Positions 36,535 to 47,724 of a DNA stretch of 64,000 nt are shown in pieces. The notes beneath the pieces are model-generated. The model did not search any database. It saw only the letters and a program-made list of their open reading frames with translations, and had not been told where the DNA came from. The first letter of the stretch is position 1. Every line of letters starts with the position of its first letter. Source of the DNA: Mangifera indica (Eukaryota; Streptophyta; Magnoliopsida; Sapindales; Anacardiaceae). Made by a program: the position numbers and the translations under genes. The stretch is from NCBI RefSeq assembly GCF_011075055.1, contig NC_058154.1, positions 4,885,501 through 4,949,500 of the forward strand, in the 5' to 3' direction.

Positions 36535-38855
36535 TGTAATACCCTTTCTAGATACATATCTCTGATGAGAATATGCTAAAAGGGACATGCACAACTAAAC
36601 TATTTGAAAACTTTATTCCATGATCATAATATAAAGAGTACTAAAAGGTGAGAGATAAAAAAAAATATTTTATTAATAAAAGTTCATAAAAAAAAAACTT
36701 CATTAATAAAAGTCCATAAAATAATAATAAGTATCTACAAAATCTCCATATGAAATAAAAGGACAGAGTATAAATAACATCTGTGTCTAGAATATCAATA
36801 AAATAGTCTGATCCTCTAGAAAATAAACAAAAATGACATAATAACCCCTTTCCCCCACACAATTACTTGCTAGACTGCTGGATCTCACCCACCCTACTAC
36901 TCACCTATATCTACAAAACATATAAAAGAAATGCATAAGTAAAACTTAGTAAATAGTGACCTTTCAACACCTAAAATTCATATGAATAAACTAATGCTAA
37001 AATTTGTATTCAACTGTAAGTTAAATGTGGTCACACTATGACACCTTGGTGCCTTGACAGGGATCATCCATGAGAAGTGAGAAGACCTAAGCTAGAATCA
37101 AAATATCTAATGCCCTGGTGAAAGCTATTATTGTGTCTTGCATATACGCCAAATAACCTATTAGGCTAACTAACTAGGACACCATAATCATATGAGAAAA
37201 TCTCTAATAGTAGTTTATTTCTTTACCTAAAAAATTGATCGAAATTACTGACTAATCATCCAAAGATAGCCTTTATCTAGGGTATCTATTTGGTGCATCC
37301 CATTAATCACTTGTGGAATATATAAAAGTCATATCTTTAAATGTACACCTAAACTAAACTAGGTAACTATGTGTTTTGGCGCTGAGTGTATGATACATCT
37401 CATAGGTATCTGACCCTATCGCGTTCACGATTATTGTCACTTATGCATATAGTTGGTGACTATCTAAATGTGTGACACTAGCCTTAAGATTGTTGACTTT
37501 ATACCTAAATTTGACTCAGTCCAAACTTGTGTGTCATAATCCACATAGTTAGACACTTAATTTATTCCTTTTTTGAATTCTTTATCCTCTAATGGCCATT
37601 ATTCTTCTTGTTTAACTCTCCCCTTCTATGCACATGGCCTAAGGGTATAATCATCTTCTGTCTTTAACTAGAAGTACACAGTTGTGTGTTTTTTCATATA
37701 CACTTGTGTGCCTTTTAACCCATATACACAGACATGAGGCACTTAGCAAGTAATCTTCTGTTGCCCTATTGTCCACTTTTAGGAAGCCAAACATGGGTGT
37801 GTCTCATACCATATGATCGTGCATATCTTTCCTTACAACAAGCGTGGGATTCTTAGACTTTTGAAATTTCTAGAATGACACACGAGTATGTATAGGACTA
37901 TACACAGTCATGTGTCATGATCTAGAGATCACATTCTAAGGGTTTCTACGTTGTTCTGGTCATGCATAAGGTCATTCAACATATATACAGATTTGTACCA
38001 AGAGTCTCTAAGTCCTCTATGCCATTTATTTACTACGAAACACATTTTAAAATCTATGTACACAACACATCTAAAACATTATTGAACTATCAAGCCATAA
38101 CAAAGTTCAATTATGCTAACAAACATAATATCACAACTCCCCTATGCATGTATAGCCATCTGTTAGTATATTTAGCACCTATCTCACAAGAGCTTTCATA
38201 TCACATGAATAAAAAGTATACACACTTCATGGATCTTGCCATTTAAGCCTTAATTTCTCTAATTTCATTTAATCAAGGTACTTAACACACATATGATTCA
38301 TCATAATCAAATATGTAAGCAATTATAAAAAGTTAAACAACAATTTCATACCTCAACAACCCTAACTCATGCATTTAAATGTCAAAATGCAAAAATATCT
38401 ATGACTAATCAAAGGGAAACCGTGCCACTTAGTTAGCTTCCAAAGATTTGCTTCTCTTTCACCCAATGGTAACATCTCTGGTAATTAATGGTGGTTTCTC
38501 AAATGTGCATAAGATTTTCCCTTCACTACTCTCTCAATCTATGTAACTAATGAATGCCAAGAATAAAGAGAATTACGGTTGATCATATTTTTTATTTTAA
38601 TTCCAAGAGGCAATATTTGAGTGTGTATAGGCTATATGCATTCATATGAGAGCTTATATGCATTCAAGCTGCATAACTAAAGCAATTTCCTACTTCATTG
38701 TAATCACAATCTGATTTACTAATTAACTTTCTATTAACCATACATGATCATCTATGCATTCATATGCGAGCTTATACTTTTGAGAAATCATTAATTACAA
38801 ATCCTAAAACTAAAATGAAATTAAAATGTCTTTAGGCTTACCTATGGGTGTTACA
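36535..38855 (-). repeat. Gypsy-3 5' LTR
   Basis: 2321 bp, TGTAATACCC at the left and GGGTGTTACA at the right on the plus strand, giving terminal inverted repeats of about nine bases. Most CpG sites of the quasi-palindromes in the other LTR are TpG or CpA here (for example GTACACAGTTGTGTG near 37675), a sign of methylation-driven decay. The right end abuts an inverted same-family LTR. Confidence 0.9.
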
Positions 38856-40812
38856 AAATTAGAGTTCAGTATTGATTTATGATTAAAGATTTTTCAAAGG
38901 TACATGCTTGTGTATAAAAGCATACATGGTTGTGTGTGGTCAATAAAAAGTCAAACTTTTATATTAGAATGTGATTGTGGCAAAATAGGAAGTTATTTTA
39001 GTTATGCAACTTGATACATGGTTATGTATAACCTTGTATAATTTGTTTGTGATAATAGGTACAAACTTTCATAGCATAATTTGTGATGTGTGGATATATT
39101 TTCAATGTGTGCTTAAAGAATTTTAATTATTGTGTGTTAAACAGACTTGATGATTGATATACGTTCATATGAGGATAGAACTAGCATGTTTGTGGCATGT
39201 ATTATGATTGTTTGGTTTGTTGATATAATAATACCATAGTTGTGTTGTATATAATGGTTATGATATATGTTTCTAAATAAATAAATTACATAGGGGACAT
39301 AGATACTCTTTGCATTGATCTGTATATGTGTTTGAATGACCTTTTGGGTGACTAGAATAGCATAGTTGTGTTGTATGAATTCTAAATTGTGATACATAGT
39401 CGCATATGGCTCAATACATGTCCATTTGTTGTTCCAAAAATTTCAAAAGTCTAAGTTTCTTATGCCCATTCTGAAGAAAGACATGTACGATTATGTGGTA
39501 TGAGATACACGCCCTATATTGGTTTTTAAAAGTGGACAACATATGTAACTGAAGACATATGGTTTGTACATATAGATCATTTTGCATAAGAATGTGTCCA
39601 AGTCATTTCCTTGTGTGTACCTATTTTATGTATGGTCATATGTTGAGTGACATACACTTGTGCATATAGGTTACGAGGTACATGGGTATGGGTGGAGAAG
39701 CACATGACTTTGTATCCCTAGATAAAGAAAAAACATGATTATACTTTTGGGTTAAGTGCATAAAAGGGGAGTGTTAAACAGGATGAATAATGAGCAACCA
39801 GAAAATAAAGAATTCTAAAAAGACATGGATGATGGCACAAGTTTAGGGCAAATCAAATTCAGGTCAAAAGTCAACAACCTTTAGGCTAGTGTCACACATT
39901 TAGATAGTTACCAACTACGTGCATAAATGACAAGAATCGTGAAGGCAATAGGGTTAGATACCCATGAGATGCATCATGCACTTAGCACTAAGGCATATAG
40001 CCACCTAGTTTAGTTTAGATTTGTATCATATGAATGTGGCTTTTAGATATTTCTCATGTGATCAACAAGATGCACTATATATGTACCCAAGGTAAGGGTC
40101 ATCTCTAGATAGTTAGTCAATAATTTCGATCAGCTTATGTAGTAAGGGAATGAACTACTGTCAGAGATTTCTCTGTATGATCAAGATGTCCCAGTTAGTT
40201 AGCCTAATAGATTGTTTGGCATATGCACAAAACACAATAGTAGCTTTCACAAGGGCATTAGATATGTCAATTCCAGCTTAGGTCTTCACAGCTTTCGTGG
40301 ATGATCCATGACAGGGCACCAAGGTGTCATAATGTGACCACATTCAGTTTACAAATGGAACATAAGTTTTATCACTAGTTATTTGTAATAGTTTTAGGTG
40401 TTGAAAAGTCATCACTTATTAAGTGTTACTCATGCATTTCCTTTAATATGTTTTACAGGTAGAGGTGAGTAGTAAGGTATGCGAGGGATCTAACAGTCTA
40501 GTAAGCAACTACACGAGGGAGAGGGGTGCTTGTGGTATTTCACTTTTATCAAACATACAACTATCATCATTGTTATTATTATTTTCAAACATAGTGATTA
40601 CTTATGATTTATACAATTATTTTATATTATTAGAGATTTTTAGATACTTGTTATTTTATGAGTTTGGATTAATAAAACAGTTATTTTTATCATATCACCT
40701 TTTTGCACACTCTATGATTATAATCATGCATTAATGGTTTTAAATAGTTTAGTCAAACATGTCTCTTTAGGTCACATTTCCATCAGGGGTATGTATCTAA
40801 ATAGGGTATTAC
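38856..40812 (+). repeat. Inverted same-family LTR abutting Gypsy-3
   Basis: Plus-oriented LTR of the Gypsy-3 family. It lacks about the first 40 bases and ends GTATCTAAATAGGGTATTACA-like sequence at 40812, the mirror of 36535. Shared landmarks include TTTTTCAAAGGTACATGC near 38890, GGCTAGTGTCACAC near 39884 and TTTTACAGGTAGAGGTGAGTAG near 40452. No internal gypsy sequence accompanies it. It may be an older solo LTR into which Gypsy-3 inserted. Confidence 0.85.
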
Positions 40813-41735
40813 AACTAGCATTTGTTTAGTGTGTAGGTCTAGTATTCTTACTAAAAAATAGGTTATTGGTTGTGTGACTTGGTTAAGAATCTTTGGGCTA
40901 AATTTTTTGGATTAATTTCCTCTGCTATTATTTATTACGACATTTTTTCTCTTAACCTCCAGTACTTTTTCCATGGTTTCTTCTAGCATCCTTGGATGGA
41001 ACAGTCACACTTCCTCCCTGATTTCTCCATCAATCCATTCATGAAAATTACTGTTAAAGTTTCCTCTAACACTTCATTGACCATCACTAATAACAACTCA
41101 AAACGATTCTAATATTCCCGTGTAGACTCAGTTTGACAAATTGAGAATAACTTCTCTTATGTCATCTATTTGTCATCTAGTTGGAATCGTTTTAGCACCT
41201 TATTATAGAACTTCTTCCAACAAAAAGAGGATTGTCATTTCTCTCTATCTAAACTAGTGAAATGTGCCACCTTCTATACCAGTCACTGTTAACATTTCCT
41301 TTACACATAGACAATTCACGTGAAAGTATCTTTCCACCCTTGTTACCCTTCTAGTGCATTTTCGCCGTCGAACAAAGGTAATTCTAAATCCCTACGTATT
41401 GCTCCATGATACTTTACTCCTTTTGCTCCATTACCAATGGCTTTTTCCTCTTCGATTATCTCTTCTATTCTTGTTAGAAAAGGTGTTTAGGTTTCTAATA
41501 CCTTTGTTGGATTGAAAGATGATGCTTCCTAATCTATTGAGGTTTTTCCCTTATTACCACTATCCTACTACTATTGCCTCCTTAAGGTCTTAACCATCCG
41601 AGTATAAGTCTTTCCCATATTTGCACCCAATTCATGGTTTATCTCCTCTAGTCAGTGACTCATTCCCTTTATCTTTTCATTAATCACCGTTATCTTATTT
41701 TCTAGTCCTTCCACCTGGTTATCCATCCTCATCAT
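40813..41735 (-). pseudogene. Gypsy-4 gag
   Basis: 5' part of another gypsy element. The minus strand begins MRMDNQVEGLENKITVINEK just after the primer site, a short coiled start also seen in Gypsy-5 (MRMEAKVDGTEKELETMKDR). It continues as LELPLFDGEN with a gag domain fragment reading RFELLLVMVNEVLEETLTVI and FMNGLMEK near 41030-41140. Many stops. The rest of the element (protease to 3' LTR) is absent; sequence joins the inverted LTR at 40812. Likely the same lineage as Gypsy-5. Confidence 0.8.
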
Positions 41736-42063
41736 ACTCTGATACCATGTTAATATAGACCTAGATTTGGGAGAGTTGATCATCCATTTGAGTATAACCA
41801 AGTAAGACTTCAGGCAACAAGCTTTCATACACAATGTAAATTGTGAACAACTTCAACAATGTATCTAAGTGAAAGTTGTAATGAAACAGTGATATAGCAA
41901 AATATAAGTTTTATATTAATCAATTTTTATAGATATAACACCAAATGATCACTCTACAATGGATCTTTTACATCAACCAAAACAAAGTAAAATAATCAAA
42001 CCAAATGAAATACAACAGTAGTATAAAGGCTAAGTCAAATAGGAAAGGTAATTGGTTCCAACA
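41736..42063 (-). repeat. Gypsy-4 primer site and 5' LTR
   Basis: The minus strand reads an LTR from TGTTGGAACC (42063) to TATTAACA (41748), about 316 bp, followed at once by TGGTATCAGAGT (41747-41736), matching the initiator tRNA-Met site. Terminal TGTT...AACA is complete. Confidence 0.85.
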
Positions 42064-43403
42064 TTTGAGAGGTTGGTCTCTCCCTTTCTTAGTCTTCATT
42101 TTCATCTCCTCCCTTTTCCTTTCCCCATTCCAAGCCTATGTCTTTTCTCTTTTCTTCTCCGATTTACTTTTCCTTTAAGCATGCTATTTTCGTCTTAGAC
42201 ACTTTACTAGTCCTTTTTGGTTGTTGTTTCTTTGTTGCCTTTTCTTTTTCTAATTATGATGTTATTGTTGTAGTTGCAGTTTCTCTTGTTATTTGTTGTT
42301 TGTCCTTTATCTTCTTTAGATTGCACTTTGTCATATGTTGCTTGCCATTTGTCCATTTCAGATTATTGCCATTTGTCTTTCTAGCTACTCCCTTTCTATC
42401 CTTCTTTCTCATGTACACTTAGCTCTTAACAAAGTTTTTTATTATAGTTTTCACACTTCAACTTTGAAAAAAAGGATAACAAATTCATATTTTACCATTT
42501 GAGTTGTATAAAAATTATGAAAACTAAAAATTTTTTCCCTTGCCTAGAAAATTTACAAAAATACTTTCAAAGAGTTTGATATGGCATTGTCTTATCTTAT
42601 ATATCACCTATTATTTTAACACTAGAAGAGTTAATTTTATAATGTATAGTTTAACTCTACCAAAAACTTTTATAATATTTTGACTCATTGGCTCATCATC
42701 TATGGCATGCGAATATTTACTCTAGACTCTAAAAATTTCTAGTTTGCTCTAACTTAAATGTTTATTTTTTGCATACACTTTTGAATAACTAGTTGACTCT
42801 CTAGAAACTCAAGTACATATAGTATGAAATTTAGAGTATAATTGACAAATGATTTGAATTTTGGTTGGTTCATCTAGAGTACAAGCGACACTACGTGACG
42901 AGTTATAACATAAATGTTATCTAAGTTATGTGTTTGAAAGTTTTTAAAAGGTTTGAATTTTATGCCATAGTAAATGTTATTTTTTAAATTTATGCCTACG
43001 GTTTATGCTATTTTTTGGTTTTTATTTTTGCAAGACTTTGGAGTTAAAATTATATTTTTGAGGTTAGAATTGTTGCAAAATTAATTAACTCACTCAAAAC
43101 TCTAAACATAGAAAGGAAATTTATGATTTTTAGAATTTATTTATAAAAGAATTAGGCTATGAAATTTTGAATCCATAACCTAAACATAGAAAGGAATCAT
43201 TATAAAATTTTTAAAGATTTTAAGACTTCATGCCAAGTCTAAATAACTTTTAAAGTTGGATTAAATTTGAAAATTCCATGTTCAATATTTTCACGTGCAC
43301 AATTATACATATCATAGCTAATAATCTCTCATCTATAAATTAATACGAGAAAATAATTTAATTAATTTTAGGAGATTGACCTATTGATTCAGTAATACTT
43401 ATA
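42064..43403. other. Gene-free stretch, pyrimidine rich then AT rich
   Basis: 42064-42420 is a C/T-rich tract; the hydrophobic frame it encodes reflects base composition only. 42525-42638 is a copy of 48396-48507 (listed separately). The rest has no gene signal and ends at the 3' side of the NLR-B pseudogene. Confidence 0.55.
42525..42638. repeat. Direct repeat, copy 1, near the NLR-B 3' side
   Basis: Shares with 48396-48507 the segments TTTTTTCCCTTGCCTAGAAA, ATTTACAAAAATAC, TATCACCTATTATTTTAA and AGTTAATTTT in the same order and orientation. Confidence 0.8.
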
Positions 43404-46229
43404 CTAAATATCTTCAAGAAGCTTATAAAAATCTTCAGCCGAATGAGAAGACAAATATGTACTTCTAAAAGTATTAATATTACTAAATTGTCCTTGAATT
43501 TTGTCTTTATAAGTGGCAAGTATTTCTAGAATGTGATTAGTGAGCTTCTCCCAGTTGTCTTTTTTTATCGTGCAATAAACCTCCTTCAACATCTTACGAA
43601 ATATAAATTCCTTAAGGTTTCTAAGATGCTTAATTCTAGTTGGAATCTTCTTCAACAATGGGCATGGTCCAATCATTAGAAATGTAAAACTAGACATTGC
43701 ACCTTTCTCTATTTTCATCCATTTCAATTCTATGAAGTTTAAGAGATGCAACCGTTAGAACTTTAAGAACCAGCCTTGTTTTAAATGCAATTTTGTGTCA
43801 TAATTTCTCAAAAAGAGAAAAAACACCAACAAATTGGGTAAAACTTGAAGGACTCTTATGGAATCAGTGGTTGATCCAACCAAATTCAATTCTAATCTAA
43901 TTAGATTTTCAAGTTTACAAACCCAAACTAGTATCTTCTTGATATACACATCCAAGTCAAATTGCTCAAGACATTGAGAAGGAGAAGTCACAAATTTTAG
44001 ATCAGCAATCTCTTCTTCATTATTCAACACTGATACACTCAACCGTTCAAAGTTTTTCATATTGTTGATGATACCAAACAAATTCTTTACATCTTTATAT
44101 ACAAGATTAATGCTCAACTTTCTCAACTGTGTCAGTATCATAAGCTTATTAAATGCTTCCAATTTTATATGCATATAAAATAACTTTTGCAAACCCGTTA
44201 AAGACCTAAAGCCTTTTTGGATTTCATTTGTATTTAGGCAAAGATCTTCAAAGTCCAACCGTCGAAATATTCGATTCTACAATTTTTTCAAATTCTTGAT
44301 CTCAACCGAAGACTAAAACATAGGAGTTTACTTTAAATTCAAAGTCTCTAAGTTGAGAAGTATTCCTATGGATTTGGGAAGTTCTTTCACATTGGTATTT
44401 TTCAAACTTAAATAGTGTAAATGGAAAAGCTTTCCCATTATATTAGGAAGGGAATCTATGGGGGCATTTTCAAGATCAAGTATCTTTAAAAGCTTGAAAT
44501 AAACTAGTGTAGTCATGAATGATTCTACCAATTTGCCTACATTGAAAAGATAAACAGAAAGGATCTTTGAGTTTTTTATGCTCTCTAAAACACCATAAGT
44601 GCTTTTGTGTACTAAAATATGTTGAGTTTTACTAAAGTGACTCAAGTATTTTTCATTTGATAAAGGACAAAAATCACATTCCTTCATCTTTTTGCAAATG
44701 ATCTCGTATATAAGATCATGAACTCTACAAAGTCTAGCTCGTCAAAAATTTTTTCTCTTTGAAACTTGAACCAAACTTCTATCAATAAGCTCTTTTAAGT
44801 ACTCTTCTACAGCATGTTCACATGAAATGTGGCTATTGCACTAGACAGAGCCTTTGACCATCCAAACACGAGTTAATCTTCCAAATGTAATTTCATAGCC
44901 TTTTGGAAACATACCAAAGTATAAAAAACATGACTTGAGATGGTGAGAGAGATCATCCTAACCTTCAAACAAAAATTTGTTGCAATTTTTAGGATGGGAA
45001 TCGTTACTTAGTTTTGACCCTAAATTATCAAGTATATTTCTCTATTTAAGAACAATCTTGCTCTTTCTCAAGAGAAACTCTACTACTACAACAATTGCTA
45101 AAGGTGGACCTCTACATTTTCCAATGATTTGTTCAAATAACTCTCTCAAATTTGGAGAACAACAACTATTAGAGGCAAATGCCTTTCTACAAAAAAGTTC
45201 CCATCCATTCTCTAAAGACAAGGTTTCAAGTATGTGAATATGAGCCACTAAGAAGGGTATGAATTCAGCCATTGCTTTATTCCTTGTTGTTAGCATTATT
45301 CTATTGTGTTTTTTGGTTATCAATAAAGCAGGCTTTATGTCTCTCCAAAAATCGATTTTCCATGTCATCGAACACAATCATGTAACAGTTGTCCTTTTAA
45401 GTTTTCCTTCAACATCATGATCAAAACCATTTTTTCCATTTTGTTTGCCTCTAATAGAATGGACCTAGTTAAATGGTGAAGTTCTTGTATAAGGCTCTAT
45501 AGTAAATCTTTCTTCAAGTATTCTTTCCCAACTATGATCCAAGCTTGATGATCAAAATGCTTTTTCACTACATCATTGTTATAAATATTCCTAACAAAAG
45601 TGGTCTTGCCAAGTCCTCCTTCACCCACCACCGTAATCACTAATCGAATATTGGATATTTCATTGACCAACAAATTAATCAATTTGTTTTAGTAGATTCA
45701 ATACCCATAACTTCAGTGTCATCAATAAAAAAAAAAACCAACTCTAGAGTCATGAGGGATAACATTTCTCCTTCCATTGTCTGATCCTTGATCAACGTAC
45801 CTAAAGTTGTAAAATTCTCCTCTTCGTTGTATTTCGACAAGTGATAATTTAATATCTTATATCTCAGTGGCAATTTGATGTTGTAGTTTTGACATCTTTA
45901 TAAAGCAACAAGCTTTATAAACATACCTATTGAAACCTTTGCCATGAGAAAGTCTTGTCGTTTTCATTGTACACATCAATGACATCTTCAATCTAGAAAG
46001 CTTTTTCCTTCAATTGTTGCACCTAACTTTTAACACCTTCATTGCTTCCTACTCATTTTTCTTTTTCTTATGTAGCTCTCTTATCAGCATCCTTAAGTAA
46101 AGATCTAATGCTCTTTAGTTCATGTGTGATATTTTCAACTACTTGTTTAACACTTCCAAACAACTGGATTTCTTAGAGAAGCTAGCCATTCAATGTTTGT
46201 ATTACAAAGGTTACTACAACCTTTGCCAT
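43404..46229 (-). pseudogene. NLR-B: RPM1-like CC-NBS-LRR resistance pseudogene
   Basis: Nearly full-length, apparently intronless NLR relic. It starts at ATG 46229 (MAKVVVTFVIQTLNG). The coiled coil keeps HELKSIRSLLKDADKRA and the diagnostic IEDVIDVY. NB-ARC motifs in order: P-loop VVGEGGLGKTTFVRNIYNND near 45590-45630, kinase-2 MIVFDDM split by a one-base frameshift near 45365, RNBS-B RIMLTTRNKAMAEF, RNBS-C GWELFCRKAF, and GLPL changed to GPPLAIVVV near 45110. The MHD region reads CRVHDLIYEIICKK near 44700-44740. LRRs follow from 44687 to 43404 (ILDLENAPIDSLPNIMGKLF, LHYLSLKNTNVKELPKSIGI). From 45377 down, pieces share one frame split only by stops. At least three frameshifts lie between 45377 and 45900. 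Intact relatives are cytoplasmic immune receptors; this copy is dead. Confidence 0.93.
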
Positions 46230-46820
46230 ATCTCACATTTTCCTTGTTACTAACTGCATTGATATAAAAAATGTGTAATAATATTATCCAACATGTAAGA
46301 AACAATCGAAAAAATTATTTACAAACTTTTAGCCCATCTAACAAGATCCCAACATGAGTTTTATCATTATATATGGATGAACAGATTAAAATACAAATTC
46401 CTTTTTAGATGTTTAGGGATAAAAAATAGTTCATTTACACTTTTAAGGAAATTGTAGATAAATGAAAGCAACCAATTCAATGCTTGCACTTACTAAAATT
46501 TGAAAGGATGCCAGATGTATGATGTATCTATCTTTCTTCAAGCAAGAATAACGATAATCAAGGGAGAGATTGGAGATTAGAGAAATTAAGGCTGTAGCTA
46601 GTTGTACAACCTTATCCTTGATGGGGATAGAAAGTGGATGGCTATGCATAATTAGACATATTTTCTCAGTGAAAATTAATGGGAAAATAACACATATTTT
46701 CCCTTGTCTCTTGTCAACTAGTCTTCAAGTGTCATGTCAAGAGCTAAGTGAGGTTATTGGAAATGTATAAGAGTGATGTAAAGAATTGTGAAATGATGAT
46801 TAATGTTTTATTATTGAAAA
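46230..46820. other. 5' flank of NLR-B, no gene
   Basis: Presumed former promoter side of NLR-B. AT-rich, with no clear element. The minus strand near 46280-46450 has several A/T runs, but I cannot single out a TATA box. Confidence 0.4.
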
Positions 46821-46829
46821 TAAAAATCA
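46821..46829. repeat. 9-bp target duplication of the Mutator-like element, left
   Basis: TAAAAATCA; the right copy TAAAAATTA at 47716-47724 differs by one base. Confidence 0.82.
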
Positions 46830-47715
46830 AGCCAAAGGACAACTTCCCATCCAAGTTTAAGTGCGGTTTAAAAGTCACATTTGTAGAGTTTGAAAACCCA
46901 AGTTACACCCATGAGTCAACTATCGTTAAAATTTTCTACTAGATATAAGGGTAAAATCATCATTTTACTAGCAATATTAAAAAATATAAAATTTATTCTA
47001 TTCTCCCCTAAGTTTTAAAAACTAACAATTTCACCCTACCCTAAAGTTTTCTAACTTTCAAAAGTAACATTTTCCCCCTTAAAACCTAGGAATTATTTTC
47101 TAGACTCTTTCCAGCCATCGACAACAGCACTATAACCCACCATCTCCAACCACTAGATCTTCACTTTTTGAGGTAAGAAGAAACGAAGAAGATGTGTCTT
47201 CATTGATTCCAGATGAATCAATGAAGACACCTCAATTTATCTAAATATGTAAAGTCTTCATTGATTCTAGATGAATCAATGAAGACGAGCGTCTTCTTCA
47301 ATTCCAAAAGAATCATGGAGTTGACAAAGACGTCTCTTCATTGTGTCATCTGGAAGCTTCGGAGAGATAAAGGATGGTCAGCAATTCGTGGGTTGAAGTG
47401 TTTTCTCCGATGACTAGAGAACCTTTGGAAAATAAACCCTAGGTTTTGGGAGGGAGAATGTTACTTCTAAAAGTTGGAAGACTTTAGACAAGGGTGAAAT
47501 TGTTAATTTTTAAAATTATGAGGGGAAAACATAATGAATTTTATATTTTTTAATATTATTAATGAAATAACAATTTTACCCTTACTTTTTTAACAGAGGT
47601 TAGCCTATAGGTGAAACTTTAGGTTTTTCAAAGCTTATGGGTGTGAATTTGACAACGTACTAAAACTTTGGAGGGAAAAGAAAGGGGGGGAGGAGAGTGG
47701 AGTAATCCTTTGGCC
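46830..47715. mobile_element. Non-autonomous Mutator-like element with long TIRs
   Basis: The left arm 46830-47120 and right arm 47408-47715 are inverted copies: ends AGCCAAAGGA and TCCTTTGGCC, with GGGTAAAAT, AATATTAAAAAATATAAAAT, AACAATTTCACCCT and AAAACCTAGG matching in order. A 9-bp duplication flanks it, the size expected for Mutator-like elements. The 287-bp centre has no transposase; it has two copies of a hairpin (arms 47194-47208/47216-47230 and 47254-47266/47274-47286) built on GTCTTCATTGATT. Confidence 0.88.
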
Positions 47716-47724
47716 TAAAAATTA
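47716..47724. repeat. 9-bp target duplication of the Mutator-like element, right
   Basis: TAAAAATTA directly after the GGCC end; see 46821-46829. Confidence 0.82.

Larger units (their letters stand above)
27985..38855 (-). mobile_element. Gypsy-3: Ty3/gypsy element with long LTRs
   Basis: Minus-strand element. In its own order it has a 5' LTR (36535-38855), a tRNA-Met-like primer site, gag, zinc knuckle, protease, RT, RNase H, integrase, a polypurine tract (GATGGAGGAC near 29696-29706) and a 3' LTR (27985-29695, left end truncated). The RT is interrupted by a same-family LTR in opposite orientation (32003-34067). Coding parts are full of stops. No target duplication is visible because the left LTR end is lost. 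Confidence 0.9.

Noticed and set aside
42138..42422. Hydrophobic 94-residue frame resembling a membrane protein
   Set aside because: Encoded by a C/T-rich tract; no conserved motif and no gene context.
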